This document shows positions 35,466 through 42,378 of a DNA stretch of 42,378 nt, piece after piece. The stretch lies in NCBI GenBank assembly GCA_964636865.1, contig CAZWVJ010000013.1, forward strand, positions 1 to 42,378, read 5' to 3'. A program made the translations under genes and the position numbers. The notes beneath the pieces were generated by a model. The model made no database searches. It was given only the letters and a program-made list of their open reading frames with translations, and had not been told where the DNA came from. The DNA comes from B1SED10-75 sp964636865 (GTDB taxonomy: Bacteria > Bacillota > Dethiobacteria > DTU022 > PWGO01). Within the stretch, counting starts at the first letter, position 1. Every line of letters starts with the position of its first letter.

Positions 35466-35554
35466 TTGAGCTGTAAGTGATTCAACTTCAAACAGGAGCT
35501 TCGAACTTCTACAAAACATCAAAAAATCCCTGGAAGTAGCGGTTTAAATCCTTT

Positions 35555-35567
35555 AATTTATTAATAT
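35555..35567 (+). promoter_or_regulatory. TATA-like promoter of the 35591 gene
   Basis: AATTTATTAATAT is centred about 30 bases before the ATG at 35591, in the 159-base gap between two divergent genes. Confidence 0.5.
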
Positions 35568-35590
35568 CGACAACCAAACTTTGAAAAGCA

Positions 35591-36442
35591 ATGGTATATG
35601 AAATCCTCCGAGAAAGTTCTCCAAAGTTTTCCATTATAATTGCCTCTATTATAACTGTTACTTTGTTGGGTTCAACATTCGCATCGGCCCAGCAAAGTTT
35701 AATAGTTGAAACGCAGCACCCGTCCATCAAAAGCTACCACGACCACTTTGTAGTTGGCGGAGAGGTCGTTGAAATGGCCGGTATTGATTCTATAGAGACT
35801 GGTTTCTACTACCGAAATGTGGGTGAGATGGATTGGCACAGGCACGTGGTTGAAGAAGAAAGGAGGAGCTCGGGAACCTTTTCGGATCCAATTCACGAAA
35901 AAGTTTTTTCCAATTCCACCTACGAATACAAAGCCTACTCAAAAACACAGATTGACGGAGAGATTATGGAAGTAGAAGGTAACGTAGAAACAGTAAAAAC
36001 AGAAGTCGAACCACCGGAAGTCAATGCATTCAAAACAATTGAAACAGGAGAAAGCTATGCTGTTGTCGAAGGTCATCTTCTCGGCACAGGAGACTTAAAG
36101 GAAGCCGATGTATACGTATACTGGAGAAAGAAAGGAGAAGATGGATGGAACAATGAATATATAAACACGTGGTCTGAGGATGATTTCGAAGAGAGATATA
36201 TTTCGTTCCGGTACGAAATAACTGATTTGGAATCTGGTAAATATGAATGGACAGTTTATGGCGAAGCAGAGTACGATGGTGACATCTACAGTCACTTGAG
36301 AGGCGAAAATGAACACGAGGAGTATAAAAGCTTTGAGCTGGGGCATAAAATCAGCCCAGTATTACTCGGACTAGTATCGGCTTTGGTAATTTTATTAGTT
36401 GCTATAATAACCCTTTACAAAAGGTACGGGGAAACTAATTAG
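35591..36442 (+). CDS. surface protein with signal peptide, two FN3/Ig-like domains and C-terminal anchor
   Basis: 283 residues. A Sec-type signal lies at ~12-33, ending TFASAQQ. Two beta-sandwich units follow: ~38-135 (GFYYRNVGEMDW...YEYKAYSK) and ~140-250 (VYVYWRKKGEDGW...YEWTVYGEAEYDG), each with the Y-x-(W/Y)-R...W pattern and a final Y-E-x-x-x-Y strand of fibronectin-III-like folds. A hydrophobic helix (~256-276) and KRYGETN end the protein, giving an outside-facing ectodomain. Probably an adhesion or surface-layer component; no enzyme motif is seen. It has its own promoter and ends 76 bases before the HXS-like locus. Confidence 0.7.
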   Translation: MVYEILRESSPKFSIIIASIITVTLLGSTFASAQQSLIVETQHPSIKSYHDHFVVGGEVVEMAGIDSIETGFYYRNVGEMDWHRHVVEEERRSSGTFSDPIHEKVFSNSTYEYKAYSKTQIDGEIMEVEGNVETVKTEVEPPEVNAFKTIETGESYAVVEGHLLGTGDLKEADVYVYWRKKGEDGWNNEYINTWSEDDFEERYISFRYEITDLESGKYEWTVYGEAEYDGDIYSHLRGENEHEEYKSFELGHKISPVLLGLVSALVILLVAIITLYKRYGETN

Positions 36443-36487
36443 CTTCTGAGAGCCCGCAGCTACGATGGAGATGTCGAGTTGGTATAG

Positions 36488-36499
36488 TTAAATATAAAC
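36488..36499 (+). promoter_or_regulatory. TATA box of the HXS-like locus
   Basis: TTAAATATAAAC is centred 26 bases before the ATG at 36519, one of the clearest archaeal-type boxes in the window. It probably drives the maturase and peptidase genes. Confidence 0.6.
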
Positions 36500-36518
36500 A
36501 AACTTTAAAATTTATACC

Positions 36519-37916
36519 ATGTCCCAAAAAGGAAATAAAAAATATATCCGAAACAACCACAACTGTAAGAAGCTAGACGGAGACCATTATCTTTTAACCA
36601 CCGAACACGGCTCATGGATTGTACTATCCAGGGAAGATTATCGAAAATTTAGGAGAGGCGAAATCGGCGGTAAGCTCGAGGAACGTTTGAAGAGGTCCGA
36701 ACTTCTACTCACAGAAGAAAACGTACAGGACGTGGTGAAGAAGTACGCGGTAAAGAATCACTTTCTCTTCACTGGACCCTCTCTTCACATAATAACACCA
36801 ACTATGAGATGCAATCAAAGGTGTACATACTGCCACTCAGAAGCCGTAGGTATCGATGAATCCGGCTACGACCTTGACGAAGAAACCGCAAAGGGGATTG
36901 TTGATTTTGCTTTCGAAACAAACTCCAGTTCACTGAAGTTCGAGTTTCAGGGCGGCGAGCCGTTGCTAAATATCTCTGCAGTTGAGAACGTCATCAACTA
37001 TGCGAAGGATAAGGCCAAAAACAGAGAGGGGAAAGTGAGTTTTTCTATAGTTAGTAATTTGACTACAGATTTAGAGGACGAGACCTTGAGCAAGCTAGAG
37101 GAATGGAACGTGAACATAAGCACATCTCTGGACGGACCAAAAGAAATTCATAACAGCAACAGAAAATCAACCGATGGAAATGCTCATGACAAAGTTATCA
37201 AAAACATAAAGAAACTTGGAAAACGGGGGATAGAAGTAAGAGCACTTTGCACTGTGACTTCAAAGTCTTTTGGAAGCGGTGAAGAAATAGTTGATGAATA
37301 TCTCAATCTGGGCCTGGATAAAATATGGTTAAGGCCTTTGAACAAATTAGGATACGCTGAGGAGATGTGGGATGAAATTGGATACACTGCCGAGGAGTTC
37401 GGAAGTTTCTATAGTAAAACTTTAGACTACATACTGGATGACAAAAACGGAAAAATAAAGGAGCTCACTGCGTTTCTACTTTCCAAGAAGATTCTCTCGG
37501 TGCCCGATCCGGAAATGACTGAACTCACAAGCCCATGCGGAGCTGGAATAAGCCAGCTTCTATACGATAACAAAGGCAATATCTACACATGTGACGAGGG
37601 TAAGGTTTTCGACGAGTTCAAGCTAGGAAACGTAAAGGAAAGTTCTCCTAAAGATATATTTACCAATGACACTATCGTGTCAATGATTGACATCTCTTCT
37701 AGGAAGGGCTACCTCTGTGGTGACTGTGTCTGGGATCCATTTTGTGCTATATGTCCTGTGAATACTTATTCAGAACAGGGGAATATCCTTTCCAAGCTTT
37801 CTCAAGATTTCCGTTGTGCGATAAATTCACACCTCTTGCAGGATATATTTAAAAGACTTATCTACAAGAAAGAAGAAAGGCAAATTCTTAAAGAATGGGC
37901 GAAGGTGAACGAATGA
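36519..37916 (+). CDS. HxsB-like radical SAM/SPASM peptide maturase
   Basis: 465 residues. Residues ~15-85 form an N-terminal domain with LSREDYRKFRRGEI, as in HXS-system maturases. Cluster Cys98/102/105 in TMRCNQRCTYCHSE, FEFQGGEPLLN near 146, and ISTSLDGPKEIHNSNR near 190-205 are the expected motifs. The C-terminal SPASM has the full seven cysteines: Cys340 and Cys358, then LCGDCVWDPFCAICP (400/403/409/412), then Cys433. IYTCDEGKVF and LGNV also match HxsB. This differs clearly from the four-cysteine modules of the glycan-locus enzymes. It likely modifies the His/Ser peptide encoded downstream. I assign it from remembered family motifs, without a search. The usual partner HxsC is not seen. 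Confidence 0.8.
   Translation: MSQKGNKKYIRNNHNCKKLDGDHYLLTTEHGSWIVLSREDYRKFRRGEIGGKLEERLKRSELLLTEENVQDVVKKYAVKNHFLFTGPSLHIITPTMRCNQRCTYCHSEAVGIDESGYDLDEETAKGIVDFAFETNSSSLKFEFQGGEPLLNISAVENVINYAKDKAKNREGKVSFSIVSNLTTDLEDETLSKLEEWNVNISTSLDGPKEIHNSNRKSTDGNAHDKVIKNIKKLGKRGIEVRALCTVTSKSFGSGEEIVDEYLNLGLDKIWLRPLNKLGYAEEMWDEIGYTAEEFGSFYSKTLDYILDDKNGKIKELTAFLLSKKILSVPDPEMTELTSPCGAGISQLLYDNKGNIYTCDEGKVFDEFKLGNVKESSPKDIFTNDTIVSMIDISSRKGYLCGDCVWDPFCAICPVNTYSEQGNILSKLSQDFRCAINSHLLQDIFKRLIYKKEERQILKEWAKVNE
37904..37908 (+). promoter_or_regulatory. ribosome binding site deciding the 37913 start
   Basis: GGTGA lies 4 bases before the ATG at 37913, whose ATGA overlaps the stop of the maturase gene. This favours 37913 over the ATG at 37895. 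Confidence 0.5.
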
Positions 37917-38971
37917 TAAATTTTTCCCCTGTTCTTATTGTATTACTTTTAGTCGGTATATTCATATCCATAAAAGACTATAAAAAGGGGATAATAGACA
38001 ACAAACATATAATTATACTGATAGCCCTAGGCCTTATCTTCCAACTTTTAGAGAAAAATCTTTTAGCACAACCACTTAGAATTTTAGGTATTTTTGCCTT
38101 CGGAGGTGCCGTTTCCTTCTTTCTCTGGTTTATTGGAATATTTCCTGCAGGAGACTCCAAACTATTTACATCCCTCTTTCTCTACTTCCCAATGGAAATA
38201 TACTCAAGAAGCCTGGTCTTGGATTTCTTGACAAATATATTTGTTCCAGTTTTCTTATTCCTGGCGATCTATCTGTTAATTAAGTCGGACAAAAATCTTA
38301 TAGTTCAGAGTATTAAGAAAAGCTTTGGACTATACCGATTAGGTATGCTTTTTGTAATATTCGTCGGATTTGCATGGTTCATCTACGCTCCATTGGCGGT
38401 TCTTGGTTTGGATTTAGGTTATTTTGGTCTCGTTATCTTCCTTTTTCTGGGTTATGAACTTCTCCTTAAACTTTCTTCTGGAAGAACAGAGCTGACATTT
38501 ATTATACTCGCAGTTGCGAGGATAGTTATAGACTTTCAATACGCATTTACACCGGAATTTTTACTGAACACCATTATAATAGTAACTGTATTCGCTATAT
38601 TTAGATTCTTTTTCCTATCATTAAGCTTTGAATCCTTCTCTGTCGACAAGAAAATAGATGATTTGGAACCCGGCTTAAAGCCGGCTGAAGTGATAGAAAA
38701 AACAGAAGGAAAATTTGTAAAAAAGCCAGCAGTTAATTCAAGTCTTGTTGGATATCTTGCTGATGCAATGGAAGAAAGGAAGATTGGAGTAGAGCAGTTA
38801 ACCGAAAAGGATATAGCTGAGTTAGAAAAACTTGTGGAGAACGAAAAGCTTGAATCGGAAGAACTTAAAATATTTAGAAAACAACATTTCTCGTCCTTTA
38901 TATTCGTGGGTTACTTTCTGACCTTCACCCTCGGAATGGGCTTTCCAGAATTCCTGGGTTTATTTATTTAA
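37913..38971 (+). CDS. A24 prepilin-peptidase-like integral membrane protease
   Basis: 352 residues from ATG at 37913. About eight hydrophobic helices cover ~5-235. Two aspartate motifs of the A24 aspartic proteases are present: SIKDYKKGIIDN after the first helix, and FPAGDSKLF after the third. Both match the D...I-x-N and G-x-GD-x-K-L patterns (here A-GD). LEPGLKPAEVI resembles the GMxPAE segment of archaeal prepilin peptidases. A soluble region (~240-330) and a last helix follow. Such enzymes cut leader peptides on the cytosolic face. Here translation is coupled to the maturase, so I infer processing of the modified peptide or of a pilin-like surface protein. Confidence 0.75.
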   Translation: MINFSPVLIVLLLVGIFISIKDYKKGIIDNKHIIILIALGLIFQLLEKNLLAQPLRILGIFAFGGAVSFFLWFIGIFPAGDSKLFTSLFLYFPMEIYSRSLVLDFLTNIFVPVFLFLAIYLLIKSDKNLIVQSIKKSFGLYRLGMLFVIFVGFAWFIYAPLAVLGLDLGYFGLVIFLFLGYELLLKLSSGRTELTFIILAVARIVIDFQYAFTPEFLLNTIIIVTVFAIFRFFFLSLSFESFSVDKKIDDLEPGLKPAEVIEKTEGKFVKKPAVNSSLVGYLADAMEERKIGVEQLTEKDIAELEKLVENEKLESEELKIFRKQHFSSFIFVGYFLTFTLGMGFPEFLGLFI

Positions 38972-38974
38972 ATT
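38963..38974 (+). promoter_or_regulatory. TATA box before the HxsD-like genes
   Basis: TTTATTTAAATT, overlapping the peptidase stop, is centred 27 bases before the ATG at 38995. This suggests an internal promoter so the downstream genes can be expressed apart from the maturase. Confidence 0.5.
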
Positions 38975-38994
38975 AAGAAACCTCAAATAAAGGC

Positions 38995-39360
38995 ATGCAG
39001 GACTTCGAAGTGAAGGGAAACGAGGCCTCGATGAATATAAATCCTGAGATGTTCTCACTCGAAATTGTCTATTCAGCAGCATACGTATTCCTGGATCATG
39101 CTTATTTCTCCTTTGATGGGGATCCCGAAGAGAATATAAAAATAAACATAAAGGCAAAGAAAGGCGAAGACATAGAGAAAATAGCAGGAGAGTTTCAAAA
39201 CGAGCTAGTTAACTACGCCGTTTACGTTCAAGAATCAAAAAGAAATGAAGATGTGCGATCAGCAATAGTTGAACGAGCCCTGGCAACTAACTTACAAGGA
39301 GAGGTTAAAAACATAGAAGACGTAGAGAAGCTCATTGAAAATGTAGGTGAGAAGAATTGA
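38995..39360 (+). CDS. HxsD-like protein
   Basis: 121 residues. The pattern FSLEIVYSAAYVFLDHAYFSFD, then IKINIKAKKGED, then FQNELVNYAVYVQESKRNE and VRSAIVERALA fits HxsD of the His-Xaa-Ser systems: a tyrosine/alanine-rich helix, short beta hairpin, F-x-N-E-L-x-(D/N)-Y segment and a closing R-x-x-I-x-x-x-A-L helix. HxsD accompanies HxsB; its biochemical role is not established, with peptide carrier or chaperone being a guess. It ends 4 bases into the second, shorter relative. Confidence 0.65.
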   Translation: MQDFEVKGNEASMNINPEMFSLEIVYSAAYVFLDHAYFSFDGDPEENIKINIKAKKGEDIEKIAGEFQNELVNYAVYVQESKRNEDVRSAIVERALATNLQGEVKNIEDVEKLIENVGEKN

Positions 39361-39605
39361 ATAATGTTATAAAAGAGGCCGGAAAAGTAGAAATCCAACT
39401 CAGCAGAGAATTTTACTCAGAGAATGCCTTGATAAGATCGGCGGAAGCGTTTTCCAATGGGTTCGATGTTGAAGTCGAAACAAAGGAAAACAAGTTTGAG
39501 ATAAAACTGAATCCAAAAAAAGACGTCGATCTAGAAAAAGCAGGCAACCAGTTCCTTAATTATGTCCTCTCCGAGATGAAAAATAGCTCAAAGGTTAATA
39601 TTTAA
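39357..39605 (+). CDS. second, shorter HxsD-like protein
   Basis: 82 residues from a TTG start overlapping the upstream stop as TTGA, a start style also used at 17159. The sequence REFYSENALIRSAEAFSNGF, then FEIKLNPKKDVD, then GNQFLNYVLSEM mirrors the 38995 protein segment by segment but ends before the final R-x-x-I helix. It is probably a duplicate; two HxsD-type partners might form a heterodimer (inference). Without the neighbour I would not have recognised the family. Confidence 0.6.
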   Translation: MNNVIKEAGKVEIQLSREFYSENALIRSAEAFSNGFDVEVETKENKFEIKLNPKKDVDLEKAGNQFLNYVLSEMKNSSKVNI

Positions 39606-39608
39606 TAA
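39595..39608 (+). promoter_or_regulatory. possible TATA box before the peptide gene
   Basis: TTAATATTTAATAA is centred about 33 bases before the ATG at 39634, slightly further than ideal. Separate strong expression of the peptide would make sense. Confidence 0.4.
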
Positions 39609-39633
39609 CAGAACCACGAAACATTTAGATAGA

Positions 39634-39879
39634 ATGGGCAGCTCTGACAAAGAAAGTTCTTTGCCAAAAATAAAGAAGAAGGTCTCCGCCTACCTTACCG
39701 AGGAAGAGGGCCAGATTTCCAAGCACGAAATGGTTGCCATGGGGGCGTTTCTAGCCACCCTCGCCTTTCTTGACTTCATTCCAGAAGTTGCGGCCAGTCA
39801 CACAAATGACATTGGCATAGACTGGCAAGACGGTGACCTTATTCCTAGTCATAGCCATCACATCTCGGAGATGATATGA
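39634..39879 (+). CDS. candidate His-Xaa-Ser-type precursor peptide
   Basis: 81 residues. A basic N-terminal region (1-20) leads to EEEGQISKHEMVAMG and a hydrophobic helix (~33-48). A short polar C-terminus follows: SHTNDIGIDWQDGDL, then PSHSHHISEMI. The cluster of His/Ser (His56, 73, 75, 76, with His-Ile-Ser) resembles the end of His-Xaa-Ser peptides from HXS systems, but there is no long repeat. It sits right behind HxsB- and HxsD-like genes and is coupled to the LamG gene (ATGA overlap). GQISKHE before a hydrophobic helix resembles the G-Q-x-S-x-E cut site of archaeal class III prepilins, though the charge at -2 is wrong. A signal-peptidase site after Ala54 is the alternative. Confidence 0.7.
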   Translation: MGSSDKESSLPKIKKKVSAYLTEEEGQISKHEMVAMGAFLATLAFLDFIPEVAASHTNDIGIDWQDGDLIPSHSHHISEMI

Positions 39880-41330
39880 TGGATTTCCTCGAAAAGAAAC
39901 CAGTAAAAAGAAATTTTTTAGTAAGTTTAATTTTTTTGGCTGGACTGAGCATGCTACTTCCCAGCCTCGTTCTTGGTTCCAATCCCGAACAGGCTACTGA
40001 CTGGGCTTTGGAATTTAACGGATCCGGTGATTCCGGTGACTATATTGAGATTGAAAACAATGAAAATTTAAACGCAGAGCTGGGAGCAATCACCCTCTCA
40101 TTTTGGATTTATCCAAGGTATGAAAATGATTTTGTGGCTATACTAGACGCTACCGACGGAACATGGAGTGGCGACGGATATTCGTTCTACTTGAGACCGC
40201 ATGAATCAACGGGAGAACAATTTGCATGGGCTGTAAACGGTGATTCTCTAAGAGCAGGTACTGTTATTATGTACGAATGGCAGCATGTTGTTGCTACCTT
40301 TGATGGAAATGATATGATGATCTACGTAGACGGTTCAGAAGAAGGAAGCACTTCTGCCCCCTCGTCTACTGTACAAACAAGCGAGAATATGATGATTGGG
40401 AGAATGAGCGACAGAGATTGGCAATACTCGCATCTGATAGGTGAATTTCAGATATATGAAGGAGCACTCACCGAAAGTGAAATATGGGAGTTGTATCAAA
40501 ACCCTGGCTACGTTTCTGATGAAGAACCAATAGTCGGTCATTGGGGATTTGCAGAAGGTAGTGGCGATACAGCATACGATCTGGCCGAAGGCGCTGGTCC
40601 TCATCATGGAACTATCCACGGAGCCCAGTGGAAAGAATGGATTAAGGATATTGAAACCACCGAGGACGTCGACCTTATGGAAGTTAACCTCAAAGCTCCC
40701 GATGACAGTGAATCCGGATGGTTAAAAACAGAAGGTAGCGCAGGCGATTGGATCCATGATGGATATACATACTGCCCAGTCGAGGGATCGTATGATGGAA
40801 AGGGACGAATCGAGGAGGGCGAGTGGGAGCAAGATGGATGGTCAGAGGATATTTACAACGTAGACTATAATGCATTCAAAGAATGGTGCGAAGACTGTGC
40901 TGCCGACAAACATGGTTATGGGTTTAACTGGATAGAAGAAAATTACTTCGAGGATACGGCTTACCCAAGTGATGATCAACCACAGTGTTGTGGAACCAAT
41001 GACGATGAAATATGGGAAACCGAAGGAGGTTCGGCCTGTGTATACGGAAATGTTGTACCCGAAGGGGAAACATCTACCGAGACTGACAGACGATATTTAA
41101 ATGACGGCGGGATTCTTAACTTTTGTAGCAAGTATGATGAAGAAGATTACCCTGAATGGGACTATGATACATATGGATCAGAATACAAAGAATGTGAAAT
41201 GCTAGAGGGGTATTACTGCGGCACAGGCCAGAATGCCGGTGAGTGGCGTGCATTCGAGGAATCTGGTTGTCAGTTAGTTAGAAGGGGGAGAGGAGAATTG
41301 ATTAGAGGCGGACGAATTACAATTAACTGA
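39876..41330 (+). CDS. secreted LamG-domain protein with Cys-rich C-terminal region
   Basis: 484 residues, or 483 from the second ATG at 39879. A signal peptide lies at ~12-36 after a basic KKPVKRN. Residues ~42-245 are a LamG/concanavalin-like jelly roll: LEFNGSGDSGDYIEI, ITLSFWIYP, WQHVVATFDGNDMMIYVDG, IGEFQIYEGALTESEI, typical of surface carbohydrate- or protein-binding domains. The remainder holds about ten cysteines, including QCCGTNDDEIWE; I recall similar CCG-D-D-x-E motifs in DPANN surface proteins. The protein ends RRGRGELIRGGRITIN, a basic tail. Translation is coupled to the peptide gene, so it may display, or be modified with, the peptide (inference). Confidence 0.75.
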   Translation: MMDFLEKKPVKRNFLVSLIFLAGLSMLLPSLVLGSNPEQATDWALEFNGSGDSGDYIEIENNENLNAELGAITLSFWIYPRYENDFVAILDATDGTWSGDGYSFYLRPHESTGEQFAWAVNGDSLRAGTVIMYEWQHVVATFDGNDMMIYVDGSEEGSTSAPSSTVQTSENMMIGRMSDRDWQYSHLIGEFQIYEGALTESEIWELYQNPGYVSDEEPIVGHWGFAEGSGDTAYDLAEGAGPHHGTIHGAQWKEWIKDIETTEDVDLMEVNLKAPDDSESGWLKTEGSAGDWIHDGYTYCPVEGSYDGKGRIEEGEWEQDGWSEDIYNVDYNAFKEWCEDCAADKHGYGFNWIEENYFEDTAYPSDDQPQCCGTNDDEIWETEGGSACVYGNVVPEGETSTETDRRYLNDGGILNFCSKYDEEDYPEWDYDTYGSEYKECEMLEGYYCGTGQNAGEWRAFEESGCQLVRRGRGELIRGGRITIN

Positions 41331-41343
41331 AACGGTTTTTATA

Positions 41344-41796
41344 ATGGATTTTGTGCATTTTTTTGTGACAAATAAAAAGAAAATATCTCTGTTAATTTTG
41401 GTTTTTGCTTCAGTACTTGTGGTTATTTGTTTTATGTATGAACAGGGCATTGATCATGCGGACCCCGAAATAATAGACGGTGGCAATCTAGGTGAACCCG
41501 TTCAAGTAGACGAAAGAATCCGAATCATAAAAGACAATAAAACCGAAGAAAAGACTGCGTTCGTCGAAGACGGTGAAATAACACACAAAGAGGATGATAT
41601 ACTTTTGAGAAACGGTGATTTCCTTATACATAATTTAGACGACGAGAAGTATGTAATAGAGTTCGTTAATTATGATAAAAGAGGTACTTTATATCAAAAC
41701 CAGATATACAAAATTACTATAACCACTCCGGGAACCTATCAGTACATTTTAAGAACGAACGATACAAAAATAGAAGACGAGTTTGAGGTTAAGTAA
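41344..41796 (+). CDS. small membrane-anchored extracytoplasmic protein
   Basis: 150 residues. KKK then a hydrophobic helix (~14-33) anchors an outside domain of ~110 residues that is rich in acids and beta-strands (ILLRNGDFLIHNLDDEKYVI, IYKITITTPGTYQYILRTN), possibly cupredoxin-like in outline but without visible copper ligands. Starts 13 bases after the LamG stop, so probably the last gene of that unit. It ends one base from the stop of the convergent gene, whose product has the same layout (IENGEF near its domain start). Function not recognised. Confidence 0.6.
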   Translation: MDFVHFFVTNKKKISLLILVFASVLVVICFMYEQGIDHADPEIIDGGNLGEPVQVDERIRIIKDNKTEEKTAFVEDGEITHKEDDILLRNGDFLIHNLDDEKYVIEFVNYDKRGTLYQNQIYKITITTPGTYQYILRTNDTKIEDEFEVK

Positions 41797-41797
41797 A

Positions 41798-42268
41798 TCA
41801 GTTCTCTATAATCTCCACCCTTAGATCGTTCTCTACTCCTTCAGAAAAAAATATATGTTCTTCGGAATCGACAACAAGATGTGAGAAGTTTCCTTCGGGA
41901 TCAAGATCTCTTATAGACTTTATATTTCCATCGTCTTTCTCTCCAAGGTATATCTCCATGGAATAACTGGTTTGATCTTTGTTTATTATTTCTATCTTAT
42001 CGTACATTGAGGAACTTCCTGTTTCCACCGTGAACTCGCCGTTTTCGATTAAATAACTCTCTGATTTTTCCCCGGGTGAAACATCACTAGCCTGTCTATC
42101 CTCTTCCAGTACAATTGGCTCTATATCGGGTTCTTCCTCTTCTTCGGGCTCAAAGATATCGGACTGAAAATACATAAAATAAGAAGCAAAAACTACTAGA
42201 AGTATAATTATTGATATATGCAAAAACCTCTTTTTGTTATAAAACCCTTCCTTTTTATCCTTGCTCAT
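41798..42268 (-). CDS. small membrane-anchored extracytoplasmic protein
   Basis: 156 residues from ATG at 42268; an ATG at 42274 is closer than usual to the TATA box, so the inner one is preferred. KKR and a helix (~17-36) are followed by a Glu/Asp/Pro linker (EPEEEEEPDIEP) and a domain with YLIENGEFTVETG, IEIINKDQTSYSMEIYLGE and HLVVDSEEHIFF. The layout parallels the convergent 41344-41796 protein, so they may be distant paralogues. No enzymatic motif is visible. Confidence 0.6.
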   Translation of the reverse strand: MSKDKKEGFYNKKRFLHISIIILLVVFASYFMYFQSDIFEPEEEEEPDIEPIVLEEDRQASDVSPGEKSESYLIENGEFTVETGSSSMYDKIEIINKDQTSYSMEIYLGEKDDGNIKSIRDLDPEGNFSHLVVDSEEHIFFSEGVENDLRVEIIEN

Positions 42269-42287
42269 ATTCATTACTAGTCTTTCA

Positions 42288-42299
42288 TCATTTAAACCT
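42288..42299 (-). promoter_or_regulatory. TATA-like promoter of the 42268 gene
   Basis: AGGTTTAAATGA on the minus strand is centred about 25 bases before the ATG at 42268, matching leaderless spacing. Confidence 0.45.
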
Positions 42300-42347
42300 T
42301 TTACGCATTTGGAAAATCGACCTCTTCCTGCCCGTTGTCGAAGCGAG

Positions 42348-42360
42348 GATATATTTAAGG
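42348..42360 (+). promoter_or_regulatory. possible TATA box for a gene beyond the right edge
   Basis: GATATATTTAAGG on the plus strand would place a leaderless start near 42380, just outside the window. No gene is visible in the last 100 bases. Confidence 0.3.
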
Positions 42361-42378
42361 CTCCAAGACAAAAGTATT

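Overview
The window looks archaeal. Candidate start codons repeatedly lie 25-30 bases downstream of A/T-rich TATA-like boxes with no leader, as in archaeal leaderless transcripts. Genes inside operons overlap by 4 or 8 bases or use short GGAGG/GGTG ribosome sites. AGA/AGG arginine codons dominate and AT content is fairly high. Large Cys-rich LamG surface proteins and the general gene style fit a DPANN-type archaeon, but no marker gene is present, so the lineage is a guess. There are no rRNA, tRNA, CRISPR or IS elements, and no gene-free stretch above 300 bases.

Layout. (1) 1-3241: the 3' end of a GT-C membrane glycosyltransferase and a secreted GH10-like protein. (2) 10596-3234, minus strand: a six-gene operon of one GT-C glycosyltransferase, three radical SAM enzymes and two GT4 glycosyltransferases. 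(3) 10647-11798, plus strand: a GT4 glycosyltransferase sharing a promoter region with operon 2. (4) 19103-11844, minus strand: seven consecutive overlapping radical SAM genes. (5) 19231-30121, plus strand: a giant ectodomain-GT-C protein, a Wzm-like permease, a Wzt-like ATPase with a duplicated C-terminal domain, a coiled-coil protein, a GT2 glycosyltransferase fused to a SPASM-like iron-sulfur module, and three radical SAM enzymes. (6) 30172-34221: three more radical SAM genes, one with a long repetitive coiled-coil tail broken by a 100-N assembly gap. (7) 34383-36442: three small membrane or surface proteins. (8) 36519-41796: a separate locus resembling the His-Xaa-Ser (HXS) peptide-modification system, with an HxsB-type radical SAM maturase, an A24 prepilin-peptidase-like protein, two HxsD-like proteins, a short His/Ser-containing peptide, a LamG surface protein and a small anchored protein. 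A further anchored protein lies on the opposite strand at the right edge.

How the parts may work together. Regions 1-6 look like a surface-glycan synthesis and export locus (GT2, GT4, GT-C, Wzm/Wzt). It is unusual in carrying 16 paralogous radical SAM enzymes with SPASM/twitch-like C-termini and no visible precursor peptide. My inference is that these enzymes modify sugars, lipid-linked glycans or glycoproteins. Two architectural classes are visible. Class A (12 intact members) has C-x17-C followed by C-x2-C in the C-terminal module. Class B (three adjacent genes, 15053-18214) has C-x17-C followed by C-x3-C-x3-C. A sixteenth enzyme (18207-19103) has lost the module, and a GT2 enzyme has gained one, so domain shuffling within the locus seems likely. 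Region 8 is a candidate ribosomally made, radical-SAM-modified surface peptide system and is functionally distinct from the glycan locus.
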